Shown here: piece after piece, positions 15,039-26,299 of the stretch
Layout of the letters: every line of letters begins with the position of its first letter
How positions within the stretch are numbered: the stretch's first letter is position 1
Assembly: GCA_036277635.1 (NCBI GenBank)
Contig: DASUMP010000051.1
Location: 1-33,781, forward strand
Direction: 5' to 3'
Length of the DNA stretch: 33,781 bases
Source of the DNA: DASUMP01 sp036277635
Lineage (GTDB): Bacteria > Actinomycetota > Acidimicrobiia > IMCC26256 > PALSA-610
Notes under the pieces: model-generated
What the model saw: only the letters and a program-made list of their open reading frames with translations
The model's database searches: none
What the model was told of the DNA's origin: nothing
Program-made: the position numbers and the translations under genes

Positions 15039-17231
15039 TCAGTGCTCGCGCTCGCGCACGAGCACCACGACGGCGCGCTCGTCGACGCTGACGGACGCGC
15101 CGACGAAGGGTCGATCGCCGTTGTCGGAGAACGGAGTCGCCGACGCCGTGTCGATCACGAGACGCCACCCGTCGCCCACCTCGTCGGGGACCGCGAATTG
15201 CAGCGGCTCGTCGTGAGCGTTGAACACGAGCAGGAAGTCGTCGTCGATCACGCGCTCGCCTCGCGGTCCCGGCGTCGGGATCGACAGGCCGTTCACGAAC
15301 ACCGTGAGCGAGCGTGCGAACCCCTGGCGCCACTCGTCGTCGCTCATCGCGGTGCCGACCGGCGTGTACCAGCCGACGTCGATGGCGGATCTTCCACGCA
15401 GCGGACGGCCCTGGAACCAGCGGCGGCGTCGGAATGCGGGATGCTGCTGGCGGAAGCGCATGAGCGATCGGACGAACGCGAGGAGCTCGTCGTCGCAGTG
15501 GTCCCAGTCGTACCACGAGATCTCGTTGTCTTGGCAGTACGCGTTGTTGTTGCCGTGCTGCGTCCGCCCGATCTCGTCGCCACCGAGCAGCATCGGGACG
15601 CCCTGCGAAAGGAGCAGGGTCGCGAGATAGCTGCGCTGCTGGCGAGCGCGCAGCTCGTTGATCCGCGGGTCGGTGGTGGGACCCTCGACGCCGAAGTTCA
15701 TCGAGCGGTTGAACGACTCGCCGTCGCGGTTGTCTTCGTGGTTCTCCTCGTTGTGCTTGTCGTGGAACGACACGAGATCGCGCAACGTGAAGCCGTCGTG
15801 GGCGGTGATGAAGTTGATGCTTGCCATCGGCCGGCGTCCGGTCGCCTCGTAGAGGTCTGAGCTGCCCGTGAGTCGTGACGCGAACTCGCCGATGGTGTGC
15901 TCGGCGCCGCGCCAGTAGTCACGCACGCCGTCGCGATACTTGCCGTTCCACTCCGACCACAACGCCGGGAAGTTCCCGACCTGGTAGCCGCCCTCTCCGA
16001 TGTCCCACGGCTCGGCGATGAGCTTGACGCGCGAGACGATCGGATCTTGCTGGATGAGATCGAAGAACGCCGACAACCGGTCGACGTCGTGGAGCTCGCG
16101 CGCGAGCGTCGCGGCGAGATCGAAGCGGAATCCGTCGACGTGCATCTCGGTGACCCAGAACCGCAACGAGTCCATGATCAGCTGCAGCACGTGCGGATGC
16201 CGCATGTTCAAGCTGTTGCCGGTGCCCGTGTAGTCGACGTAGAAGCGGCGATCGTCGGGCGAGAGGCGGTAGTACGCCTCGTTGTCGAGTCCCTTGAACG
16301 ACAGCACGGGACCGAGGTGGTTGCTCTCCGCGGTGTGGTTGTAGACGACGTCGAGGATGACCTCGAGTCCGGCTTCGTGGAGCGCGCGCACCATCTCGCG
16401 GAACTCCTGGAGCTGTTGGCCGACGTGGCCGGTGCTGGAGTAGCCCGAGTACGGGGCGAAGAAGCCGATGGTGTTGTACCCCCAGTAGTTGCGGAGACCG
16501 TGCGCCGCGAGGCGGTGGTCGTGCACGAAGTGGTGCACCGGCAACAGCTCGACGGCAGTGACTCGCAGCTTCTTGAGGTACTCGATCACCGACGGGTGCG
16601 CGAGCCCCGCGTACGTCCCGCGCTGGTGCTCGGGAACGTCGGGGTGGCGGGCGGTCAGCCCCTTCACGTGCGTCTCGTAGATGACGGTCTCGTGCAGCGG
16701 CACGTCGGGTGGTCGGTCGTTGCCCCAGTCGAAGTACGGGTTCGTCACCACACTCTTCGGCACGAACGGTGCGGAGTCGGCGTCGTTACGGGCGTCGGGA
16801 TCGTCGAACGAGTAGTCGAAGACGGCGGCGTCCCACGCGACGTCGCCATCGATGGCGCGCGCGTACGGATCGACCAGGAGCTTGTGGTGGTTGCACCGCG
16901 CGCCCCGCGACGGCTCCCACGGCCCGTGCACTCGGAATCCGTAACGCTGACCGGGACCCACGCCGGGGAGATAGGCGTGGTGCACGAACCCGTCGACCTC
17001 GGTCATCTCGACGACGGTCTCTGCACCGTGCTCGTCGAAGAGGCACAACGACACCGCGTCGGCGACCTCGGTGAACACGGCGAAGTTGGTGCCCGCTCCC
17101 GTGTGGTGCGCGCCGAGCGGGAACGGTCGTCCGGGCCACTGCTCGATGGTGGGCGGCGTCGGCATGCGCGTCTCTCGGCGGGGCGGCGGCGATCCGGCGT
17201 CGCCGGGGGGCGGCCGACGGTAGCCGGTCAC
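15039..17231 (-). CDS. glgX: glycogen debranching enzyme GlgX
   Basis: A 730-residue GH13 isoamylase-type enzyme that hydrolyses alpha-1,6 branches of glycogen. The CBM48 domain starts near residue 35 (PFPLGAHHTGAGTNFAVF); the barrel shows YETHVKGLTARHPDVP, NYWGYNTIGFFAP, DVVYNHTAE, GFRFDLAATLAREL with the nucleophile, KLIAEPWDIGEGGYQVG with the acid/base glutamate, and NFITAHDGFTLRD. The start is taken as GTG 17231 because it overlaps the glgB stop as GTGA, like every other junction of this operon; ATG 17165 (22 codons in, preceded by GAGAGA) is the alternative, since the first 22 residues are Pro/Arg-rich and outside the domain. It is the last gene of the glucan operon, converging on the SpoIIE-domain gene. 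Confidence 0.95.
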   Translation of the reverse strand: MTGYRRPPPGDAGSPPPRRETRMPTPPTIEQWPGRPFPLGAHHTGAGTNFAVFTEVADAVSLCLFDEHGAETVVEMTEVDGFVHHAYLPGVGPGQRYGFRVHGPWEPSRGARCNHHKLLVDPYARAIDGDVAWDAAVFDYSFDDPDARNDADSAPFVPKSVVTNPYFDWGNDRPPDVPLHETVIYETHVKGLTARHPDVPEHQRGTYAGLAHPSVIEYLKKLRVTAVELLPVHHFVHDHRLAAHGLRNYWGYNTIGFFAPYSGYSSTGHVGQQLQEFREMVRALHEAGLEVILDVVYNHTAESNHLGPVLSFKGLDNEAYYRLSPDDRRFYVDYTGTGNSLNMRHPHVLQLIMDSLRFWVTEMHVDGFRFDLAATLARELHDVDRLSAFFDLIQQDPIVSRVKLIAEPWDIGEGGYQVGNFPALWSEWNGKYRDGVRDYWRGAEHTIGEFASRLTGSSDLYEATGRRPMASINFITAHDGFTLRDLVSFHDKHNEENHEDNRDGESFNRSMNFGVEGPTTDPRINELRARQQRSYLATLLLSQGVPMLLGGDEIGRTQHGNNNAYCQDNEISWYDWDHCDDELLAFVRSLMRFRQQHPAFRRRRWFQGRPLRGRSAIDVGWYTPVGTAMSDDEWRQGFARSLTVFVNGLSIPTPGPRGERVIDDDFLLVFNAHDEPLQFAVPDEVGDGWRLVIDTASATPFSDNGDRPFVGASVSVDERAVVVLVREREH

Positions 17232-19111
17232 GGTCCGAGCACGACCAGCCCGAGCGGGGGCAGTGTCAACGACAGCGACTGGCTGCGACCGTGGGACGGC
17301 ACGGTCTCGGCCGTCACCGTTCCGACGCTGTGGTTCCCCGCGCCGCCGAAGCGCAGGTCATCGCTGTTGAGGAGCTCGCGCCAGGTCCCCGCTACAGGGA
17401 CGCCGATGCGGTAGTCGCCGCGCGGCACGGGCGTGAGGTTCGCGACGACGAGCACCGCTGCACCCGACGCGTCGCTACGCAACCACGCGAGCACCGAGTT
17501 CGCGGAGTCGTCGGCGACGACCCACTCGAACCCGCCGGGATCGCAGTCGAGCTCGTGCAACGGGACGCACGCGCGGTAGAGGTCGTTGAGCGCGCGCACC
17601 CACGCCACGAGTCCGCCGTGCATCTCGGGGTCGGCGAGCGACCAGTCGAGCGTCGCTTCGTGGTCCCATTCGCGCGCCGCGCCGAGCTCGCCGCCCATGA
17701 AGAGGAGCTTCTTGCCGGGCAGCGTCCACTGGTAGCCGAGCAGGAGTCGGAGGTTCGCGCGGCGCTGCCAGTCGTCGCCCGGGAGCTTGGTGAGCAGACT
17801 GCCCTTCCCGTGCACGACCTCGTCGTGCGAGAGCGGCAGCACGTAGCTCTCGCTCCACGCGTAGATGGCCCGGAACGTGAGCTCGTCGTGGTGCCAGCGG
17901 CGGTGCACCGGGTCCTCGGCGAAGTAGCCGAGCGTGTCGTGCATCCATCCCATGTCCCACTTGAAGCCGAACCCGAGACCGCCGTCGAAGGTGGGGCGGC
18001 TCACGCCGGGCCACGCCGTGGACTCCTCGGCGTACGTCTGCACGTCGGGATGGTGGTGGTACACGGCCTCGTTGAGCTGGCGGAGGAACGCGACCGCTTC
18101 GAGGTTCTCGCGCCCGCCGAGCTCGTTGGGGAGCCATTCGCCGTCGCGGCGGCTGTAGTCGCGGTACAGCATCGACGCGACGGCGTCGACCCGGAGTCCG
18201 TCGACGTGGTAGCGCTCCAGCCAGCACGTCGCCGACGAGACGAGGAACGAGCGCACCTCGTTGCGGCCGTAGTTGAAGATCTTCGAGTCCCAGTCGGGAT
18301 GGTGCCCGAGGCGCGGGTCGGCGTGCTCGTACAGCGCGGTCCCATCGAACCACGCGAGCGCGTGGTCGTCGCCGGGGAAGTGGCTCGGGACCCAGTCGCA
18401 GATCACACCGATGTCGCGACTGTGCAGGTGGTCGACGAACGCCATGAACTCGTCGGGCGTGCCGTAGCGCGCCGTGGGAGCGAAGTACCCGGTCGTCTGG
18501 TAGCCCCACGAGCCGTAGAACGGGTGCTCCATGACCGGCAGCAGCTCGACGTGCGTGAAGCCACACCGCTCGACGTGGTCGGCGAGCGACGGCGCGAGCT
18601 CCTTATAGGTCGGGAACCGTCGGTCGGGCGACGGTGCGCCCATCCACGATCCGAGGTGCACCTCGTAGATCGAGATCGGCGCGCGTCGGTCGGAGCGGGC
18701 GCGACGAGTGCTCATCCACCGGTCGTCGCGCCAGCGGTGGGTGGGTGTCGCGACCAACGATGCCGTCGCCGGGGGGAGCTCGGCGGCCGCCGCGAACGGA
18801 TCGGCCTTGTCGACCCAGCGACCGTCGGCGCCGTGCACCTTGTACTTGTAGCGGTGGCCGACGCGCGCTCCCGGCACCCCACCTTCCCAGACGCCGCTCA
18901 CGCCGCGTGGCTGCAGCGCGACCGCGCGCGTCGCGTCCCACGCGCAGAAGTCGCCGACGACTTGCACCGCGCGTGCGTTCGGCGCCCACACCGCGAACCA
19001 GCACCCGTCGCGCGTGGGATGGGCGCCGAGCACGCGGTGGAGGTGCGCGTGCGTCCCTTCCGCGAACCAGTGGAGGTCGTCGTCGGTGATCGGGCTCGTG
19101 AGCGCGCTCAC
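17228..19111 (-). CDS. glgB: 1,4-alpha-glucan branching enzyme
   Basis: A 627-residue GH13 branching enzyme that transfers alpha-1,4 segments to make alpha-1,6 branches. It has one CBM48 domain (about residues 20-120, FAVWAPNARAVQVVGDF) and lacks the extra N-terminal domain of longer GlgB forms. The catalytic barrel shows VELLPVMEHPFYGSWGYQ, GLRVDAVASMLYRDY with nucleophile Asp309, the AEESTAWP glutamate and LSHDEVVHGKGS. The C-terminal domain ends PPLGLVVLGP. GTG 19111 overlaps the malQ TGA (GTGA, 19108-19111), and its own stop overlaps the glgX GTG. In the GlgE pathway it branches the glucan built from maltose 1-phosphate. Confidence 0.96.
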   Translation of the reverse strand: MSALTSPITDDDLHWFAEGTHAHLHRVLGAHPTRDGCWFAVWAPNARAVQVVGDFCAWDATRAVALQPRGVSGVWEGGVPGARVGHRYKYKVHGADGRWVDKADPFAAAAELPPATASLVATPTHRWRDDRWMSTRRARSDRRAPISIYEVHLGSWMGAPSPDRRFPTYKELAPSLADHVERCGFTHVELLPVMEHPFYGSWGYQTTGYFAPTARYGTPDEFMAFVDHLHSRDIGVICDWVPSHFPGDDHALAWFDGTALYEHADPRLGHHPDWDSKIFNYGRNEVRSFLVSSATCWLERYHVDGLRVDAVASMLYRDYSRRDGEWLPNELGGRENLEAVAFLRQLNEAVYHHHPDVQTYAEESTAWPGVSRPTFDGGLGFGFKWDMGWMHDTLGYFAEDPVHRRWHHDELTFRAIYAWSESYVLPLSHDEVVHGKGSLLTKLPGDDWQRRANLRLLLGYQWTLPGKKLLFMGGELGAAREWDHEATLDWSLADPEMHGGLVAWVRALNDLYRACVPLHELDCDPGGFEWVVADDSANSVLAWLRSDASGAAVLVVANLTPVPRGDYRIGVPVAGTWRELLNSDDLRFGGAGNHSVGTVTAETVPSHGRSQSLSLTLPPLGLVVLGP

Positions 19112-20898
19112 GGACGGGCCGCCTGCAGGATCGCGAGGCGGCGCTGCACGTCGGGGTGCGCGTCGAGCTCGTCGAGCGTCAGCGCGACGCGTTGGCGCCA
19201 GTTCGCGCGCTGCGCGTCGGTGGTGCCGGGTCGGTTCTGCGCGTGCAGCTCGAGCCAGAGGTCTTCGAGCGTGACGATGACGACGGCGGCTCGGGAGCGC
19301 GCGAGGAACGCGAGCGCAGCGTCGAGCGCGGCGCCGGCGGTCGCGGGGACGGTCGTGTCGGTGGCGCGCGCGAGTCGGGTCGCGAGCCGCTCGACCTGCT
19401 CGGCGCGTCGCTCTCGGTCGCCGGCCCCGGCGTGTCCGAGCCGCGCGTCCTCGTCGAGGTCGGCGCCGGTCCAGAAGCCGGCCCACGTGGCCATGTCGTG
19501 CGTGTTGCAGCCGACCGCGACGGGTCGGGCGGGGACGCGCAGCTCGGCGTCGGCGGGTGCGTCGGCGTCGAACTGCAGCTCCCACAGGCCGAGGATCCCT
19601 CGGTGCGCCATCGCGTCGCGCACTTCGGGCTCGACGGTCCCGAGGTCTTCGCCGATGATCGCGGCGTCGTGCGCGCGGGCGGCGCGCACGACGGTGTCGT
19701 ACGACGCGCCGGACGGGTAGCGCACGTAGGCGCCGTCGGCGGCGTCGTGACCGGCGGGGATCCACCACAAGCGGTGGAGTCCCATGACGTGATCGATGCG
19801 CAAGATGTCGGCGTATCGGAGGTGATGGTGCAGCGCACCCGCCAGCGCGTCGTCGTCGCCGGCGCGTCGCGCCCGGTCGGGTCGCAGCGGAGGGAGCCCC
19901 CAGTCCTGCCCCTCGGCGAAGAACGGATCGGGCGGCGCGCCGATCGACATCTCGGCCGCGTAGTCGCCGCGATGCCACCACGTGTCGAAGCCGCACGGGT
20001 CGCACCCGACGGGCAGGTCGAGCGCGAGCTGCTGGCCGCGGTCGTGCAGTCGCTGCGTGAGCGCGTCGAGCTGTGCCTCCACGGCGAGCTGTCCGTACAG
20101 GTACCGGAACACGGCCGCCGCCGGCGCTCCGGGCTCCGCGCCCGTGAGCGGCGCGTCGCGCGCGATCGTCGGCCACCGGCGCCAGTCGCGACCGTGGACG
20201 TCGGCGAGGGCGCGGAACTGCGCATAGCGCGCCAGGTCGGGTCGGCGGCGAGCGAGCTCGTCGACGGCGCGCCGGACTTCATCGTCGTCGGAGACTGCAG
20301 TGGCGACGTGCGCGATCGCGTCATCGACCGCGAACGCGACGTGCGGGTGGTCGACGACGCGGCTCGATGGCCGGATCGGAGGGAGCCGGTCGCGCACCTC
20401 GGGATGGTGCACGAGGCCGGGAAGGTGCTCGAGGTCGAGGATGGCTTCGTCCCACGCTTGGCGCGACACGGGGGCGTACGGACTCGCGTCGTCGGGCCAC
20501 GTGGCCAGGATCGGCAGCGTGGCGACGACCCGGGCGCCGGATCGCGCGACGAGCGCGGCGAGCGCGTCGAGGTGCGTCAAAGTGCCGGTGCCGCGATCGT
20601 CCGTGCTCCGGAGCGCGTACACGGGGACGAACACGCCCCACGTCGGCGCGGGCACGGGTGCCTGCGTCGGCTCGGCGGGTGGCGATCCGGCCTCGGGTCC
20701 CGGACCGAGCGTGCGGAGTGCGCCGAGCGCGGCCGGCGCGTCGCTCACTCGCTCGAGCGCGACGCCGAGCGCGCGGGCGATCGCGACGAGGGTCTCGTCG
20801 CTCGCGGTGTGCTCGTGACCCCAGATGTCGTGGTAGCGCACCTGCACGCCGAGGCGCGTCGCCAGCTCGTGGAGCGCGCGCTGGTCGTCGGTGGTCAC
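19108..20898 (-). CDS. malQ: 4-alpha-glucanotransferase (amylomaltase)
   Basis: A 596-residue GH77 enzyme that disproportionates malto-oligosaccharides by transferring alpha-1,4-glucan chains. Seen are the LALDLPVGCDPCGFDTWW segment, the nucleophile region ILRIDHVMGLHRLWWIP, the acid/base motif IIGEDLGTVEPEV, and NTHDMATWAGFW. The first 80 residues form the small N-terminal domain found in bacterial MalQ of this type, and the length is slightly short. GTG 20898 overlaps the treS-mak stop (GTGA 20895-20898). In this operon it would shuffle maltodextrins released by GlgX and adjust acceptor chains for GlgE. Confidence 0.94.
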   Translation of the reverse strand: MTTDDQRALHELATRLGVQVRYHDIWGHEHTASDETLVAIARALGVALERVSDAPAALGALRTLGPGPEAGSPPAEPTQAPVPAPTWGVFVPVYALRSTDDRGTGTLTHLDALAALVARSGARVVATLPILATWPDDASPYAPVSRQAWDEAILDLEHLPGLVHHPEVRDRLPPIRPSSRVVDHPHVAFAVDDAIAHVATAVSDDDEVRRAVDELARRRPDLARYAQFRALADVHGRDWRRWPTIARDAPLTGAEPGAPAAAVFRYLYGQLAVEAQLDALTQRLHDRGQQLALDLPVGCDPCGFDTWWHRGDYAAEMSIGAPPDPFFAEGQDWGLPPLRPDRARRAGDDDALAGALHHHLRYADILRIDHVMGLHRLWWIPAGHDAADGAYVRYPSGASYDTVVRAARAHDAAIIGEDLGTVEPEVRDAMAHRGILGLWELQFDADAPADAELRVPARPVAVGCNTHDMATWAGFWTGADLDEDARLGHAGAGDRERRAEQVERLATRLARATDTTVPATAGAALDAALAFLARSRAAVVIVTLEDLWLELHAQNRPGTTDAQRANWRQRVALTLDELDAHPDVQRRLAILQAARP

Positions 20899-23800
20899 GA
20901 GCGGTCGTCCTCGATGATCTGGCGGAGGCGGCGCAACGGGATCGCGGAGAACGCCGGTCGGCTCGCGAGCTCGTAGCGGATCTCGTAGAGCAGCTTTGCC
21001 ATCACGTGCAGGTCCACGAGCGAACGCAGGTCGTCAGCGTCGTCGGGGAGGAGTCCGAGACCGTCGACTCCCGCGAAGTAGCCGGTGAGGAACGACGACG
21101 ACGCCCACGTCTCCCAGACGGCCGCCCACGACTCGACGAGGGCAGGGTCGTCCTCTCCGACGAGGCCGCGCTCGCGCAGCAGCTCGACCGCCCGGGCACT
21201 CGCGTAGTGGTACGAACGCAGCATCCCGGCCACGTCACGCAACGGCGACGCGCGCAGCCGGCGTTCGCCGATCGGGCGTGCGGGTTCGCCCTCGAAGTCG
21301 AGCACGACGAAGTCGCGACCGGTCCACAGGACCTGACCGAGGTGGTAGTCGCCGTGGATGCGGATGCGCGCGCCGCGGAACGGCCGCTCCCGCCACGCGG
21401 TCGCTCGGTGCAGCAGCGCGCCTTCGGCGGCCACGACGGCTGCCGCGTCGTCGTGCACGACCTCGGGGAGCTGACCGGCGCGGCGCAGGATCTGGACCGT
21501 GCGACGGATCTCGTTGCGCAGCGACTGGTACAGCGAGCGTCGGATCAGCGTGGTGAACGGTTCGGCGCCGAACCCGGTCCGTTCGATCGTCGCGAGTGTC
21601 CGGTGCATCGACGCGGTGATCTCGCCGAGTCGATGCGCGTCGCCGAGGCTGCCGCCGGCACGCTGCACGAGCTCGCCCGGCGCCGTGCGCCGCCGCAAGG
21701 TCGCGTCGAGCGCGTCGTGGCTCCGTGGCGGCCCGAGTCGTTCGGCGAGCACCTCTTCGAGGAGTCGGCCGAGGCGGTCGAGCGTGACGCTGAAGGCGTC
21801 GCCTTCGTGGTGCACCAGCTCCGTGAAGACGCCGAGGGTGAGCTCGGGTCGCCGACCACGGCGCAGCGACGAGAAGCCGATGAGCCGCGGCGAGTGCTCG
21901 AATCCCGCCTCCGACAGTGCTTGGCTGATCTCGACGTCGGGGTTGAGGCCCGGTTCGAGCCGCCGGAACAGCTTCGCGAACGCGAGCTCGCCGACCACCC
22001 CGCCGCTGTTGGACTGGTCGGCGCGCAGCACGCGCGCCGTGGCGCCGGCGCGCAGCGCCCTCGCGAGGACCGGCGCGGCGTGCGCGACGAGTCCGTGCTC
22101 CGACGGTGGACGGCGCCGCCCGGCGAGCTCGCGCAGCGCGCGGGTGAACGTCTCGGCGTCGGCGGTCGCGTCGACGACGACCCGGGCCTCGTCGTCGACG
22201 CGGGTCGCGACGAGGGCATCGGGGTTCAGCAGCGTGATGTCGTGCGCGTGCGCACCATCGACCTCGACCAGCGGCAGGAAGTAGCGATCGGGATCTCCGT
22301 CGACGTAGCTGACCAGCGCGACCACGAACGCGCCAGCGCCCGGTCCCGCGAACGGCACCACCTCTTCGAGCTCGACGGCGGTGATCGCACGGTTCTTGCC
22401 CGCGTACCAGCGTTGTGACGGGAGGAACGCCGCGACTGCCTGTTGGAGCTCGCGTCGGGCCCGGATGTCGCGGGTGCGGTGCCAGTCGGCGGCGACACGC
22501 GGCCGCGCCACGCTCGGCTCCTCCGGTGATGTCGTGGGCCGGTCGCGCACGAGGCGTAACCAGTACACGCCGTACGGGGCGATCGTGAGGTAGTACGGGA
22601 GGAGGCCGATCGCCGCGAACGGGGTGCTCCCGAACAGCTCCACCGGATGCGCGCCCGCGAACGACGACAGGTCGAGCTCGACGGGTTGCGCGTGTCGCGA
22701 CAGGTTGGCCACGACGAGCAATGGGTCTTCGTCGTCGAGGGTGCGAAGAAACGCGAGCACCTTGTGGTTCTCGGAGTCGACGAGCTGGAGGTCACCGTGG
22801 GAGAGCTGCGGGTGCCGCCGCCGCAGCGCGATCAGTCGGCGGGTCCACCACAACAACGAGGCGGTCGACTGTTCTTGCGCCTCCACGTTGACCGTGGCGT
22901 AGTGGTAGCCGGCTTCGGTGATGAGTGGCAGGAAGAGCTGGTGCGGGCTCGCGCGTGAGAAGCCCGCGTTGCGATCCGGACTCCATTGCATCGGCGTGCG
23001 CACGGAGTCGCGGTCGCCGAGGTAGACGTTGTCGCCCATCCCGATCTCGTCGCCGTAGTAGATGATCGGTGTGCCCGGCATCGAGAACAGCAACGTGTTG
23101 AGGAGCTCGATGCGTCGGCGATCGTTGTCGAGCAGCGGCGCGAGTCGACGCCGGATGCCGAGGTTCACCCGCATGCGGGGGTCGGCCGCGTAGGCGCGGT
23201 ACATGAGGTCGCGCTCTTCGTCGGTGACCATCTCGAGCGTCAGTTCGTCGTGGTTGCGCAAGAAGATCGCCCACTGAGCCGTGGTCGGGATCGGCGGCGT
23301 CTGCTCGAGGATGTCGACGACGGGGAAGCGGTCCTCGCGTTGCACGCCCATGTAGAGGCGTGGCATGAGCGGGAAGTGGAACGCCATGTGGCACTCGTCG
23401 CCCGGTTCCTCACCGAAGTACGCGACGGCGTCTTCGGGCCACTGGTTCGCTTCGGCGAGCAGCATGCGATCGCCGTAGCGACGGTCGACGTGCGCGCGCA
23501 CGTCGCGCAGGAACGCGTGCGTCTGCGGGAGGTTCTCGCAGTTGGTGCCTTCGGCTTCGTAGAGGTACGGGATCGCGTCGAGCCGGAGACCGTCGACGCC
23601 CATGTCGAGCCAGAAGTCGACGATGTCGAGCATCTCCCGGCGGACGAGCGGGTTCTCGAAGTTCAGGTCGGGCTGGTGGGAGTAGAAGCGGTGCCAGAAG
23701 TACGCGCCGGCGACGGGATCCCACGTCCAGTTCGACGTCTCGAAGTCCTGGAAGATGATGCGGGCCTCGGCGTACCGATCAGGCGTGTCGCTCCACACGT

Positions 23801-24175
23801 AGAAGTCGCGCTCGGACGACCCGGCCGGCGCGCGGCGCGCCCGCTGGAACCACGGGTGCTGGTCTGACGTGTGGTTCATCACCACTTCGGTGATGACGCG
23901 CAGGTCGCGCCGGTGCGCTTCGCGCAGGAACCGCTTGAACGCGCGGAGATCGCCGTAGATGGGGTTGACGTTGCGGTAGTCGGCGATGTCGTAGCCGTCG
24001 TCGCGCAACGGCGACGGATAGAACGGCAGCAGCCAGATCGCGGTGACGCCGAGGTCGCGGATGTAGTCGAGCCGCGAGGTCAGCCCGGCGAAGTCGCCGA
24101 TGCCGTCGTCGACCCCGTCTTGGAACGCGCGGACGTGCACTTGATAGAGGACGGCGTCCTTGTACCAGTCGGCGT

Positions 24176-24179
<4 letters not shown>
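20895..24179 (-). CDS. treS: trehalose synthase-maltokinase fusion
   Basis: A 1094-residue bifunctional protein. Residues 1 to about 545 are a GH13 trehalose synthase that interconverts trehalose and maltose: DGYDIADYRNVNPIYG, the nucleophile Asp201 in GLRLDAIPYLYEAEG, Glu243 in LLAEANQWPED and FLRNHDE at 306-312. From about 575 to the end it is a maltokinase (Mak/Pep2), opening with FLPSQRWYAGKNR, with AKLFRRLEPGLNPDVEI and the kinase catalytic and metal motifs IHGDYHLGQVLW and FVVLDFEGEP near residue 940. The product is maltose 1-phosphate, the GlgE substrate. Fusions of this type are known in actinobacteria and proteobacteria, while mycobacteria keep TreS and Mak separate. GTG 24179 overlaps the glgE TGA as GTGA; the N-terminus NADWYKDAVLYQVHVR is canonical. 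Confidence 0.96.
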
Positions 24180-26164
<1,985 letters not shown>

Positions 26165-26171
26165 CGCGGAC

Positions 26172-26177
26172 ACCGTA
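26172..26177 (-). promoter_or_regulatory. -10-like box (TACGGT) of the glgE operon
   Basis: TACGGT on the minus strand, 7 bases before GTG 26164. No Shine-Dalgarno sequence precedes that GTG, so a leaderless transcript is the simplest reading. The divergent 135-base region is shared with the cobalamin-sensor gene. Confidence 0.4.
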
Positions 26178-26277
26178 CCCGTGGTGTCCCACGGTTCCGC
26201 CGGTCGGCGCGTGACGATGTTGTGAACCGGTCGATGTACCGTCCGATCCCGGCAGCGCTCCGAAGACCGACTGTCGG

Positions 26278-26287
26278 CGAACGTTCG
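26278..26287. promoter_or_regulatory. 10-bp perfect palindrome before the cobalamin-sensor gene
   Basis: CGAACGTTCG is a perfect palindrome lying between the divergent glgE and sensor starts, just upstream of the GAGGAG Shine-Dalgarno at 26288-26293. It lacks the 4-base centre of actinobacterial LexA boxes. It might be an operator, but may be chance. Confidence 0.25.
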
Positions 26288-26299
26288 TGAGGAGTCACG

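Noticed and set aside
17165..17231. ATG 17165 as the glgX start
   Set aside because: It is possible, but the operon uses GTGA overlaps at every other junction, and GTG 17231 completes that pattern. It is kept as an alternative in the glgX entry.
26278..26287. LexA (SOS) box at CGAACGTTCG
   Set aside because: Actinobacterial LexA sites have GAAC and GTTC separated by four bases; here they abut, and the neighbouring genes are not repair genes.
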